From Polyangia bacterium (GTDB lineage: Bacteria > Myxococcota_A > Polyangia > Nannocystales > Nannocystaceae): a DNA stretch of 64,000 nucleotides. Numbering within the stretch: the first letter of the stretch is position 1; every line of letters starts with the position of its first letter. A program made the translations under genes and the position numbers. The stretch is from NCBI GenBank assembly GCA_030424595.1, contig JAUHWG010000025.1, positions 1 to 64,000 of the forward strand, written 5' to 3'. This document shows, in pieces, positions 27,147 through 35,287 of the stretch. Below the pieces are notes generated by a model. The model ran no database searches, was not told the origin of the DNA, and saw only the letters and a list, made by a program, of their open reading frames with translations.

Positions 27147-27890
27147 TCACTCTGCGGGGCAGGTGAGCGTGAGCCCCGGCTGGGCGTTCTCGCAGCCGAG
27201 CTCCGCGCATGGCTCATCGACCAGGCATTCACACTCGGCCGCACCCGCGCACGCGGCGGGGTAGGGGCGGCAGTTGAAGATGCCGTACTCCGGGAAGGTG
27301 TCGGGGTAGAGGGTGGAGAGGCTCACCTTGCAGTAGCTGGTCTCCGGATCGCAGAAGCGGTAGCCGCAGGGGAAGAGCCCCTCGGGGACGTCGCACCCGC
27401 CGAAGGCGTCGACGTCGACCTCGGCGGCCCGCGCGTAGCACTCATTGTCGTAGACCACGCCGTCACAGCCGCAGACCGGGTCGTAGCGCTTGTCACAGGT
27501 GTCTGGGATGTTGACGCAGGCGGAGAGGGGCACGAGGTCGCCGTCTGTGTCGACGACAGTCTCGCCGCAGCCGTTCCCGAGCCAGTCTGGGGTGTGGTCG
27601 GGGCCGCAGGCGGACATCGGCCCCTCGGTCTCTGTCCCGGAGGAGCTGGCGGTGGAGGAGCTGGCGGTAGAGCTGCTCTGGGTGCTCGAGGCCTGCGAGT
27701 CCGAGCCGCCGCTGCTGGGCCCACACGCGAGCCCAGGGCCACCCATGAGCAGGATGAGCGCGGCGAAACGGGCGAGTCGGCGGAGCCCTGCGAATCGTGC
27801 GACGCCTTCGAACCGGTCGACCCCTACAGAGCTGCGCGAGCTGGGCCCTGCCTCGCGGGAGGGGGCGGCGGGAGCATACTGAGCAGGCAT
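27147..27890 (-). CDS. Lipoprotein with Kazal-type inhibitor domain
   Basis: 247 residues. Long basic n-region, hydrophobic core, lipobox GLAC (Cys at about 56), Ser/Thr linker, then a Kazal-like unit around 130-165: CDKRYDPVCGCDGVVYDNECY followed by FGGC, which matches the Kazal/follistatin pattern VCG-DG-Y-NEC. Such domains inhibit serine proteases. A second Cys-rich part (CRPYPAACAGAAECECL) ends the protein. It may protect surface proteins from the cell's own exported proteases (inference). Confidence 0.8.
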   Translation of the reverse strand: MPAQYAPAAPSREAGPSSRSSVGVDRFEGVARFAGLRRLARFAALILLMGGPGLACGPSSGGSDSQASSTQSSSTASSSTASSSGTETEGPMSACGPDHTPDWLGNGCGETVVDTDGDLVPLSACVNIPDTCDKRYDPVCGCDGVVYDNECYARAAEVDVDAFGGCDVPEGLFPCGYRFCDPETSYCKVSLSTLYPDTFPEYGIFNCRPYPAACAGAAECECLVDEPCAELGCENAQPGLTLTCPAE

Positions 27891-27904
27891 GATGGCGGAG
27901 GACT

Positions 27905-27933
27905 AGCACAGGCCGCAGAGAGAGGCCTGTGCT
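27905..27933 (-). terminator. Hairpin terminator
   Basis: Perfect 10-bp stem AGCACAGGCC (27905-27914) / GGCCTGTGCT (27924-27933), nine-base loop, 22 bases beyond the stop of the spermidine-synthase-like gene and just upstream of the Kazal gene. Confidence 0.7.
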
Positions 27934-27954
27934 GCTGCCGAGTTGGGCGGGCTG

Positions 27955-28629
27955 CTAGCCCTTGCGGAGGCCGAGCCAGATCGCGTGGGTCCGGCCGCGG
28001 TCGCGCCCGCGGTTGGAGACCGGGTGGACGGAGCCGGCGAAGCCTGCCCTGCCGAGCACCTTGGCGAAGTCCCCCTCGTCGGAGTAGGACCAGACCGCGT
28101 GGACGCCCCCGCGACGGAGCGCGCGGTGGGCCGCGCGCAGGCCCTGGACCCCGTAGAGGCGGGCGTTGTGGTCGTGGGCGAGGGGCTCCGGGCCGTTGTC
28201 GACGTCGAGGAGGATCGCGTCCAGCTCGTCCTTGGCCTCCTCGATCCGCTGGGCCACGTCGCCGCGGTAGATCCGGACCCGTGGGTCGTCGAGCGGTCGG
28301 CCGGCGAGCTCGGCGAGGGGACCTTGGTTCCACTCGATCACGGCCGGGACGAGCTCGGCGACCTCGATCACGGCGTCGCTCGGCAGCTCCGCGCAGGCGG
28401 CGGCGAGGGAGTACCCCATGCCCAGCCCGCCGATCAGGACGTGGGCGCCGGAGCGCCGCCCAAGCGCCCCACAGCCGACGGTCGCGAGCGCCCGGGCGGT
28501 GGTGTCGTCGCGGCTCGACATCAGATCGTAGCCGCCGGCGACGATCAGGTATTCATGGCCGCGGCGCCGGAGAAGCAGTGGTTGCCCGTCCGGAGCTGAG
28601 GCCTCTGCCAGGGTCTCCCAGGGGCGCAT
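27955..28629 (-). CDS. Spermidine-synthase-like methyltransferase-fold protein
   Basis: 224 residues. Rossmann-type nucleotide-binding motif HVLIGGLGMGYSLAAA, then IEVAELVPAVIEW (acidic residue for the adenosyl ribose) and DAILLDVDNGPE, in the order seen in spermidine synthases and their relatives. It lacks the N-terminal beta domain of true SpeE and has DVDNGPE where SpeE has the D-S-x-D catalytic loop, so it is more likely a methyltransferase-like relative than a polyamine maker. Own transcription unit with a strong terminator. Confidence 0.78.
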   Translation of the reverse strand: MRPWETLAEASAPDGQPLLLRRRGHEYLIVAGGYDLMSSRDDTTARALATVGCGALGRRSGAHVLIGGLGMGYSLAAACAELPSDAVIEVAELVPAVIEWNQGPLAELAGRPLDDPRVRIYRGDVAQRIEEAKDELDAILLDVDNGPEPLAHDHNARLYGVQGLRAAHRALRRGGVHAVWSYSDEGDFAKVLGRAGFAGSVHPVSNRGRDRGRTHAIWLGLRKG

Positions 28630-28939
28630 CGCGGTTGTGTAGCGCCTCGCCGGCCATCCGACAAGGCCTGGGGCCTGCGATCTATCCTCCGTCGTCCCTC
28701 CATCGGGGACCCTGTCCTGACGGGCTCGACCGACGAGCGCCGCGAGAGCGGACGAGCGTCGCCACGGTCTGCTAGCGCGGGTCCTCTCGCGCCAGTGCAG
28801 CTTCCGCTGCTCTTTCAGACAGCTCTCCCCGAAGGCCTCGGTGAGGCGACCATGACACCGCGCCGCATCGGCGATGGCGATGGCGGAGCTGGCGGTCGAC
28901 GTGCTGCTCGCCGTGGGCGACGAGCTGACCGAGTCCGGT
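28630..28939. other. 310-bp spacer
   Basis: No convincing gene. A 38-codon frame at 28874-28990 on the plus strand runs into the end of the next gene and is not accepted. No repeats seen. Confidence 0.4.
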
Positions 28940-29899
28940 TCAGCTCCCTGGCGCGGGGAGCCACCGGAGGACGCCCTGCCCGACGGCTAGCACCAGCGAG
29001 GCCCAGGCAAGGACGCGCTTCACCCGCTCCGAGCGCCACGGCGAGAAGTTGAGCCGCCCCCAGAACCACGGGAACCACGTGTTGTACACGACGAGGAACG
29101 CGAGCAGGGTGACCGCGCGGGCCTGGAACCACACGTCGGGCGTCTCCAGGAGCGCGAGCACCAACGGGGCGCCGAGGACGGCGAGGTGGTGGGCGTATAC
29201 GCCGCGGAACGCGGCGTATACGAACGCGAAGTCCCACAGGGTGTACGCGAGGATCCAGCTCATCGGTGCCGCGTACATGGCGGTCGACCCGTCGACGTAG
29301 GCGCCCGTCCACAGCGGCGTGGTGGCCGCGATCACGAGCCCCGCGACGAGGTTAACGCGGGTGCCCATCTGGTACTCCTTGAGGCAGGCCTCGAGGATGT
29401 TCACCACGGCGAGCCCGTAGATGACGACGCCGAGCACCTGCTCCGAGATCAAGCCCGCGCCGCCGAGCACCAGCACGCAGGCGACCGCGGCGACCGAGTA
29501 GGTCTTGGCCCACAAGAACCACGTCCAGCGCATGCGCCGACCGAGGGGCCACCAGCGGACCACGAGGGCCAGGGGGAGCCCGGCCACGAGGAGGAGCGCG
29601 ACCGGCCAGGGCGCCCAGCGGACGGCCTCGTGGGCCGCGACGAGGTAGGCGAAGAGCACGAAGAGCCACCCGGCCGAGCGAGCGAGCGGGAGGGGCTCAA
29701 TGGGGACGGGAGGAGAGGACGGCCGGAGCAAGTCTGAAATCCCCCCGCAGCCTATCCCCCGACCGGTCCAGGCTTCAAGCCTCTCTTCGCCGCGGTCAGG
29801 CGGCACTTCGCGGCCGATCTCGTGCCTCAGAGGAGGTCGAGGTGGTCGTGGCGGCGAGGCCATCTCGGCGACCGCGATGATGTCGTTGATCAGGCTCAT
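28940..29899 (-). CDS. Multi-pass membrane protein of unknown function
   Basis: 319 residues from ATG 29899, which has GGAGG six bases upstream. After an approximately 60-residue Pro/Arg-rich cytosolic N-terminus come about eight hydrophobic segments (SAGWLFVLFAYLVAAHEAV, PVALLLVAGLPLALVV, VAAVACVLVLGGAGLI and others). Aromatic-rich loops carry conserved-looking polar groups (WFLWAKTYS, WILAYTLWDFAFVY, VYNTWFPWFWGRLN). No catalytic motif identified. It is divergent by 76 bases from an acyltransferase-like / histidine-rich membrane gene pair, suggesting a shared promoter region and linked function. Confidence 0.72.
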   Translation of the reverse strand: MSLINDIIAVAEMASPPRPPRPPLRHEIGREVPPDRGEERLEAWTGRGIGCGGISDLLRPSSPPVPIEPLPLARSAGWLFVLFAYLVAAHEAVRWAPWPVALLLVAGLPLALVVRWWPLGRRMRWTWFLWAKTYSVAAVACVLVLGGAGLISEQVLGVVIYGLAVVNILEACLKEYQMGTRVNLVAGLVIAATTPLWTGAYVDGSTAMYAAPMSWILAYTLWDFAFVYAAFRGVYAHHLAVLGAPLVLALLETPDVWFQARAVTLLAFLVVYNTWFPWFWGRLNFSPWRSERVKRVLAWASLVLAVGQGVLRWLPAPGS

Positions 29900-29975
29900 G
29901 AGCAGCCTCCATCGGCAGAAAATCACGCCGCGCTGAAGAGACTCCGGCGAGGTCGTGATTCCTCTGGTGACCACG

Positions 29976-30854
29976 ATGAGCATCTCGACACTATCCCCCT
30001 CCATCGTCCAAGAGAGCGCCCCGCGGCGCCTGCCGGTCGTCCGCTGCGAGCGAGTGCAGTGGAGCGGTCTCGACCCCGATCGCAGAGCCTCGCTCGGCGA
30101 CGCGCTCTTCTCGATCTTCTCCGACTACTACGCCGGTTTTGACCGCGACGACTTCGCGTCGCTCTTCCTCGCCCGGGATGACCTCGTCCTCGGGCTGCTC
30201 TACGGACCAGGAGGCCGCCTCGCCGGCTTCTGCTCGATCCGCCGCACGATCTACACCGCGTCACGCCGCCGCTACGGCGTATTCTCAGCCGGAGTCTACG
30301 TCGACACCGACTTCAAGGGCGGCCGCGTCGCGGCGATGTTCGGCCTCCTCGAGGCCCTCCGCTTCAAGCTCTGGCACCCGTGGCTCCGCGTCGCCTACCT
30401 CGGCATTGCCCATACGCCTGCTCCCTATCGGCTCTTCACCCGGACGATGGCGCGGGTCTATCCGAGCCGCGTCGCCCGCTCCGGAGATCCGCCTGGTGAG
30501 ATCGCCGAGGTCATGCGCCTGGGTTTGGCGGATCGCGGGTGGCCGACGGTCGGCCTTGACCCGTGGGTGCTCGCCACGCCGATGCTCGCGCGACGCTCCA
30601 ACTGGCTCGAGCGCAAGCCTGAGATGCGCGAGGACCCCGATGTCCGCTTCTTCGCGGAGCGGGTGCCCGGCTGGGCCGAGCGAGGACATGCGCTCGCGGT
30701 GTGGATCCCTCTAGACATCCGCGACATCGTCGGCGGCGCCCTGCGGGTGCTGCGTCACGGCGTGGCTCGGCTGCCCAAGCTCATGCGGGGGGCCCGGCGA
30801 GACGCGGGCGACCAGGCCCTCGCATGGACGCCGAACTTGGAGGAGTCCCAGTGA
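29976..30854 (+). CDS. GNAT-like acyltransferase, putative
   Basis: 292 residues from ATG 29976 (GGTGA five bases upstream; GTG 29955 is an alternative). The first 180 residues have the strand-helix order of an acetyltransferase fold: FASLFLARDDLVLGLLYGPGGRLAGFCSIRR (strand-turn-strand), GVFSAGVYVDTDFKGGRVAAMFGLLEAL (where a GNAT would bind acyl-CoA) and LRVAYLGIAHTPAPYRLF. The Q/R-x-x-G-x-A loop is only weakly matched, so the call is tentative. It overlaps the next gene by four bases (GTGA), so the two are translated together. Confidence 0.55.
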   Translation: MSISTLSPSIVQESAPRRLPVVRCERVQWSGLDPDRRASLGDALFSIFSDYYAGFDRDDFASLFLARDDLVLGLLYGPGGRLAGFCSIRRTIYTASRRRYGVFSAGVYVDTDFKGGRVAAMFGLLEALRFKLWHPWLRVAYLGIAHTPAPYRLFTRTMARVYPSRVARSGDPPGEIAEVMRLGLADRGWPTVGLDPWVLATPMLARRSNWLERKPEMREDPDVRFFAERVPGWAERGHALAVWIPLDIRDIVGGALRVLRHGVARLPKLMRGARRDAGDQALAWTPNLEESQ

Positions 30855-31768
30855 GCCGGTCGATCGTTGCTGCTCCCGCCTCTGCTGCTCCCGCCTCGGT
30901 GATAGGCGCTGCACCGCCGCGCCGCGAGCACCTCCGCGCCGCGCTGCCGGCCGAGCCTCCGCGGCCCCTGCTGGTCTTCGAGGGCGCCGAGCGGACGCGG
31001 CACCTGCTCGTCTACGCTGCGATCCACATCGTCATCTTCGGCGGCCTCGCCTACTCCTTGGCGACGAACCCCGCGCTCGCGCTCATCGGCGTCCTCCTCT
31101 GCTACGTGCTCGAGAACGTGATGTTCGTCTTCGGGCACGTGGCGCTCCATGTGACGTTTATCGAGTTCCCGGAGGGCAGCATGATGACCCTCGGCCACCA
31201 CTCCTTTATCCACCACTACCGCGACATCCGGGCCTATCACAGGAGCTGGTTGGCGACCCGCCTGTCGTACTTTTACTGCCCGCGCCTAGGCCTGCGGTCG
31301 ATGTCGACGCGGGGCTACCTGGTCGCGCAGCTCTGCTCCGCGGCTGCCATCGCGGCGTTCGACTGGCGCGCGGGTCTGTGCGCGCTCGCCTGCATGTGGT
31401 CGATGCGCTCGCTACAGTCGATCTGTCACGAATACTATCACCACGACGATCGTGAGGGGTTCTACTGGGCGCCGACCTTGCGCTTGCTCAGGGGCCTCGA
31501 GGCGATCGGCGTCCTGTCGACGACCAGGCACCGCCGCCACCATCGCCATCACCTCCACAGTCTCGACAAGGTGCATGACTGGACCGACATGTGGCTGCCT
31601 GGCGCCGAGCGGCTCGGTCGCCGGCTCTGGCGTGAGATGCTCGCGCGCCACGTCCCTGGCGAAGAGCGGATGATCGACGCGATCCGCGGGGTCTTCACCG
31701 CCTACGCTGCGCTCCACTACGCGGCGATCATCGCTGGCTTCGTCGCGATGGTGCGGTGGCTGGGCTAG
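30851..31768 (+). CDS. Histidine-rich membrane protein, possible di-iron desaturase/hydroxylase
   Basis: 305 residues from GTG 30851. Several hydrophobic segments (LLVYAAIHIVIFGGLAYSL, ALALIGVLLCYVLENVMFVFG, CSAAAIAAFDWRAGLCALACMW) alternate with four His clusters: GHVALH, GHHSFIHHYRD, HEYYHHDD and HRRHHRHHLHS followed by KVHDW. The spacing resembles the HxxxH, HxxHH, HxxHH metal ligands of membrane di-iron fatty acid desaturases and hydroxylases, including the TMEM189/CarF type used by myxobacteria. It is not a clean match to one subfamily. Co-translated with an acyltransferase-like gene, which points to lipid modification (inference). Confidence 0.65.
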   Translation: MSRSIVAAPASAAPASVIGAAPPRREHLRAALPAEPPRPLLVFEGAERTRHLLVYAAIHIVIFGGLAYSLATNPALALIGVLLCYVLENVMFVFGHVALHVTFIEFPEGSMMTLGHHSFIHHYRDIRAYHRSWLATRLSYFYCPRLGLRSMSTRGYLVAQLCSAAAIAAFDWRAGLCALACMWSMRSLQSICHEYYHHDDREGFYWAPTLRLLRGLEAIGVLSTTRHRRHHRHHLHSLDKVHDWTDMWLPGAERLGRRLWREMLARHVPGEERMIDAIRGVFTAYAALHYAAIIAGFVAMVRWLG

Positions 31769-31784
31769 CCACGGGCCGCTAGCC
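31763..31784 (+). terminator. Hairpin at the end of the His-rich membrane gene
   Basis: GGCTAGC (31763-31769) pairs with GCTAGCC (31778-31784) over an eight-base loop. The stem includes the stop codon, and no T-run follows. Confidence 0.45.
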
Positions 31785-31870
31785 AGCGGCGGCGACCGGC
31801 GGGGCGACCTACCAGCTGGAGGCGACCGGCGCCGACCGGCGCCGGTGACCGGTGACTCGGCCTAGCCTGG

Positions 31871-31904
31871 CGGCGGTGACCGGCGGTGACCGGCGGTGAC
31901 CGGC
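31871..31904. repeat. 10-bp tandem repeat CGGCGGTGAC
   Basis: Three perfect copies plus a half copy, in a spacer (31769-31948) that is otherwise full of GGCGACCGGCG variants. It lies between two convergent genes. Confidence 0.75.
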
Positions 31905-31948
31905 GAAGAGTGCGACGACGGCCCCGATGACGGCCCCGCGCCGACGCT

Positions 31949-32755
31949 CTAAGGTGTCCTCTGAAACACGTTAGGTCCGGCCTCGATCTCGAACTCTTCG
32001 ACGATCTCGAGGGTCTCGCCGGCGCCTCCCTCGAGCACACGGTCGCCGTTCTCGTCGAGCTCGACGCGCTCCTCGATGCTGATCTTGACCTTGCGCTGAC
32101 CGTCGCTGTCCTCGATCTCGACCTCGGCGGTCCCGCGAAAGCCCTCGGCGGCGAGCTTCTCGAGGATCGCCTCGCGGGTCGCGGCGGCGCCCTTGCGATC
32201 GAGGAGGTCGAGGTCGAGGAGGTCGTAGCCGAGGCGACCGCCGAGGGTGCCGTGGACCGTGCCCTCGAGCGCCTCAGCCCCACATTGCCCGTCCCTCAGG
32301 CTCGGCGCGAGCTCGAGGACGTGGGCGAGCGCCTCGCTCTCGTCCTCGAGATCACCCCAGACGTCGAGGCGCACCTGGGCGTCGTGGTCGGTGCGGAAGA
32401 CCCGGAGGGCGATGCTCTCGGCGCCGATCGTCAGGCGCAGCTCCTCGCTCATCGCGTTCAGGGCGGCCTCGTCGAGCGCCTCGGGGTCGACGCTGCACTC
32501 GACGCTCGCGCCGAAGGAGCGCTGATAGTCGACGGGCAGGCGACAGGCGCCGACGGTGAAGGCGAGGCCGGCGATCGCCCAGCGATGATCGCCGAGGAAC
32601 GACCAGAGGGAGCGACGCTTGGGGGGCTTCACCGTCCGTCGCTGCATCCGCGCGACGATGGCGTTCTCCAGCTCCTTCGGCGGCTCGCCGACGGCGGGCG
32701 TGCGGAGGTCAAAGAGCCGACGGAGCTGGTGTTTGGGGTCATCCGACGGCAACAT
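31949..32755 (-). CDS. ECF sigma partner: membrane protein with outer sensor-like domain
   Basis: 268 residues. A short cytosolic part (1-56: DDPKHQLRRLFDLRTPAVGEPPKELENAIVARM) could hold the sigma factor; a short membrane segment (about 57-73) is followed by an outer domain of about 190 residues homologous to the lipoprotein at 22936-23520. The start overlaps the sigma gene by 17 bases, so the pair is co-translated. No zinc anti-sigma motif is seen. A negative regulator of the sigma factor is the most likely role; the outer domain would sense an envelope state (inference). Confidence 0.75.
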   Translation of the reverse strand: MLPSDDPKHQLRRLFDLRTPAVGEPPKELENAIVARMQRRTVKPPKRRSLWSFLGDHRWAIAGLAFTVGACRLPVDYQRSFGASVECSVDPEALDEAALNAMSEELRLTIGAESIALRVFRTDHDAQVRLDVWGDLEDESEALAHVLELAPSLRDGQCGAEALEGTVHGTLGGRLGYDLLDLDLLDRKGAAATREAILEKLAAEGFRGTAEVEIEDSDGQRKVKISIEERVELDENGDRVLEGGAGETLEIVEEFEIEAGPNVFQRTP

Positions 32756-33332
32756 CGGCGTCTCCTTTCTCGATCGCGCGGGTGACTCGTGTACGGAGGT
32801 TGCGGACCGCTCGCGAGACCCGCTGTTTGACCGCGGCCTCGCTGATCCCGGTCATGTCGGCGATCTCGCGGTGGCGGAGCCCGTCGCCGTAGCGAAGGGC
32901 CAAGAGCTCGCGGGTCTCGGCGGTCTCGGCCTCGAGGAGCACGACCAGGTGTCCGAGGCGCTCACGCTCGAGGAGCTCGTGCAGCGGATCGTCGGCGTCG
33001 GCCGGGAGGAGGTCGCCGAGGGCCTCATAGGCGACGGTCGGACGCTGCTTGCGGACGTGGTCGATGATCGCGTTGCGGGCGATCCGAAAGAGCCAGCCGC
33101 GGAGGTTGCCGCGGGCGGGATCGAAGTCGCCTAGGCGCTCGACGAGGGTGAAGAAGACCCGCGAGACCAGATCCTCGGCGTCGGCGCTCGACCGGATCCG
33201 GCGGCCGACGTAGCGGGCGATCTCTGGGTAGAGCTCGCGGTAGAGCGCGCGCATGGCGGCCTCGTCCCCGCCACGGGCGGCGATCGCCCGACGGGCGAGC
33301 AAGCGATCACGGATCGGCCAGGGCAGAGGCAT
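32739..33332 (-). CDS. ECF RNA polymerase sigma factor
   Basis: 197 residues from ATG 33332. Region 2: YPEIARYVGRRIRSSADAEDLVSRVFFTLVERLGDFDPARGNLRGWLFRIARNAIIDHVRK (about 34-95), with DAEDLVSxVF as the expected core. Region 4: ETRELLALRYGDGLRHREIADMTGISEAAVKQRVSRAVRNLR (about 135-177), a clean helix-turn-helix. It transcribes a regulon in response to the partner encoded next. The AGGA that could serve as ribosome binding site lies within a perfect palindrome (33336-33348). A longer in-frame extension upstream is noise. Confidence 0.9.
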   Translation of the reverse strand: MPLPWPIRDRLLARRAIAARGGDEAAMRALYRELYPEIARYVGRRIRSSADAEDLVSRVFFTLVERLGDFDPARGNLRGWLFRIARNAIIDHVRKQRPTVAYEALGDLLPADADDPLHELLERERLGHLVVLLEAETAETRELLALRYGDGLRHREIADMTGISEAAVKQRVSRAVRNLRTRVTRAIEKGDADVAVG

Positions 33333-33335
33333 CGA

Positions 33336-33348
33336 CGTAGGTCCTACG
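33336..33348 (-). promoter_or_regulatory. Palindrome over the ribosome binding site of the sigma gene
   Basis: CGTAGG-T-CCTACG on the plus strand, four bases upstream of the sigma ATG; read on the gene strand it contains AGGA, the only candidate Shine-Dalgarno. It could be an operator, or a small hairpin limiting translation. A second inverted repeat, CGCGATC/GATCGCG, lies at 33408-33414/33424-33430. Confidence 0.4.
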
Positions 33349-33537
33349 ATTGACCCGAGAAAGGGTGACAGGGAAGGGCGCTTTTTCCCGGCGAGGTCGT
33401 CCTCGCCCGCGATCACCGGCCAGGATCGCGGCCTGATGCCTGCTTCGCGGCGGAACTGCCGGATCGGGGGGGCGTCGACGGGGCGCTGGTGATCCTGCGG
33501 GCTTGCAATCTGGGCGCTGACGGCGTGAAATCGCGCT

Positions 33538-35283
33538 GTGATCGCGCTGAAGTCTCGTCCTGTCCTGCTCTCCATGCTCCTCGGCGGGGTCCTCATCGGC
33601 TGCGGCGATGACAGCAGCCCGAGCTCGACCGCCGCGACCGCGACCGAGGGATCGGAGAGCGGCAGCGAGGGCGGCGATACAGAGGACAGCGCGGCGACAG
33701 GCGAGGTGACGGCGACCGGGACGGCAGGGACCGCGACGACCGGCGCGACGGCGATGACCGAGGCGACGAGCGACCCGACCGGGACGACGGGCGAGACCAC
33801 GGAGGGGACCACGGACGAGCCCACGGGCGAGCCCGCCGAGCCCTACCCGGAGCCCGACGCCTGGGGGCCAAACCAGGGCCCTGGGGGTCCCAACGTGGTC
33901 TTCGCCCCCGAGGACCTCTACGAGCATTGCGCGTACCTCGACGGCGGGATGGACGGGGATGTCGGCGGCGGCGAGCAGCACGACACCTTCGAGCATCACA
34001 ACCACGTGCAGATGTTCGACGGCTACCTCTTGATGCCGTGGGCGCCGGAGTTCGGGCTCAACAGCGGCCTGACCTTCTACGACGTCGAGGATCCCTGCGC
34101 TCCTGTGGCGGTCGGCTCGGCCCAGGACAACGACATGCGCGAGAGCCACAGCGTCGGCTTTGCCGGGGTCGACGGTCGCTGGTACATGGCGGCGAACTAC
34201 CTCAAGCAGCTCTCGCTCACCGACGGCGGGATCCTCATCTGGGACGTCACCGAGGTCGACAACGCCGAGGTCGTGTCGAAGCTCAAGCTCCCAGGCTTCC
34301 TCTACCCGGACGCCTACAAGCTGGTCACGCTGAGCGTCTTTTGGCAGTACCCCTGGCTCTACGTCGCGGGCGCGGACAACGGCCTCTATGTCGTCAACGC
34401 TGCGGATCCGGCGAACCCCGAGCTGGTCTCGCAGTACAAGTTTGATCCGATCCTCCGCGCCGGCCAGGTCTCGGTGGTCGGCGATCTGCTGATGGTCAGC
34501 GCCGCCGAGGGGACGCGGACGGTGCTCCTCGACGTCTCGCAGCCCGACTCCCCGCAGCCGATCCCCGGCGGTGACTTTGACATCGAGCGCGAGGCCTACT
34601 TCTCCAACCTGGCCGGCGGCTACGGCCTCTACGCGCCCAAGCAGGGCGGCGGCGGCCTCATCGTCTGGGATCTGCACGATCCCCAGGCGCCGAAGCTCGC
34701 CGGGGACTATGTCAGCGAGGGCAACGGCGGCTATGTCTTCGTCAAGGATGACTTCGCCTTCGTCGGCGAGTCGAACTTCGCCCAGATCTACGACATCAGC
34801 GATCTCGGGGCGATCGAGCCGGTCGCGCAGATGAACCTGACCGGCGACCTCGACACGATGACGCCGGTGGGCAACGTCGTCGTCCTCTCGGTCGACGACA
34901 AGTCGGAGAAGGACCAGGCCTCGGCGATCGCCCCTTGGCGGGTCGAGATCGACGAGGAGCCGCCCCACGTCACCTGGTCGGTGCCGGACGAGGGCGGGCT
35001 CGTCACGGTGGAGTCACGGATCGGCGTGACCTTCAACGAGTTCGTCGACGTCAAGAGCGCTTGGGCGGGGTCTGTGCGGCTCTACGAGAGCGCTCGGCCG
35101 CCGGCGGAGGGTCGGGTCGACGGCGATGTCTCTGTGCAGGAGCTGATCGTCAACTTCTCGCCGCGCGAGCCGCTCAAGGCCGGGACCGACTACACCTTGG
35201 AGATCCCCGCCGGCGGGGTCGCGGACTACAACGGCAACCCGACAGCCGAACCCTTCCTCCTCAACTTTAAGACCGCGGAGTAG
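33538..35283 (+). CDS. LVIVD-repeat beta-propeller lipoprotein
   Basis: 581 residues from GTG. Signal peptide with lipobox VLIGC (Cys22); Thr/Gly/Glu linker to about 100; then LVIVD-type propeller blades (HNHVQMFDGYLLMPW, GGILIWDVTEVDNAEVVSKL, NGLYVVNAADPANPELVSQYKF, GGLIVWDLHDPQAPKLAGDYV, FAQIYDISDLGAIEPVAQ). Residues 465-581 form an Ig-like adhesion fold (Big_5 type: GGLVTVESRIGVTFNEFVD). Exposed to periplasm or surface. The next gene starts four bases after the stop, so it shares an operon with the di-heme cytochrome. Confidence 0.85.
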   Translation: MIALKSRPVLLSMLLGGVLIGCGDDSSPSSTAATATEGSESGSEGGDTEDSAATGEVTATGTAGTATTGATAMTEATSDPTGTTGETTEGTTDEPTGEPAEPYPEPDAWGPNQGPGGPNVVFAPEDLYEHCAYLDGGMDGDVGGGEQHDTFEHHNHVQMFDGYLLMPWAPEFGLNSGLTFYDVEDPCAPVAVGSAQDNDMRESHSVGFAGVDGRWYMAANYLKQLSLTDGGILIWDVTEVDNAEVVSKLKLPGFLYPDAYKLVTLSVFWQYPWLYVAGADNGLYVVNAADPANPELVSQYKFDPILRAGQVSVVGDLLMVSAAEGTRTVLLDVSQPDSPQPIPGGDFDIEREAYFSNLAGGYGLYAPKQGGGGLIVWDLHDPQAPKLAGDYVSEGNGGYVFVKDDFAFVGESNFAQIYDISDLGAIEPVAQMNLTGDLDTMTPVGNVVVLSVDDKSEKDQASAIAPWRVEIDEEPPHVTWSVPDEGGLVTVESRIGVTFNEFVDVKSAWAGSVRLYESARPPAEGRVDGDVSVQELIVNFSPREPLKAGTDYTLEIPAGGVADYNGNPTAEPFLLNFKTAE

Positions 35284-35287
35284 GGCC

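Noticed and set aside
28874..28990. 38-codon open frame with reasonable codon use
   Set aside because: Overlaps the end of the membrane protein gene at 28940 in antisense, has no clear ribosome binding site and resembles no family.
31949..32755. Zinc-binding anti-sigma domain in the sigma partner
   Set aside because: The cytosolic part lacks the HxxxCxxC motif, so only a general regulator role is claimed.
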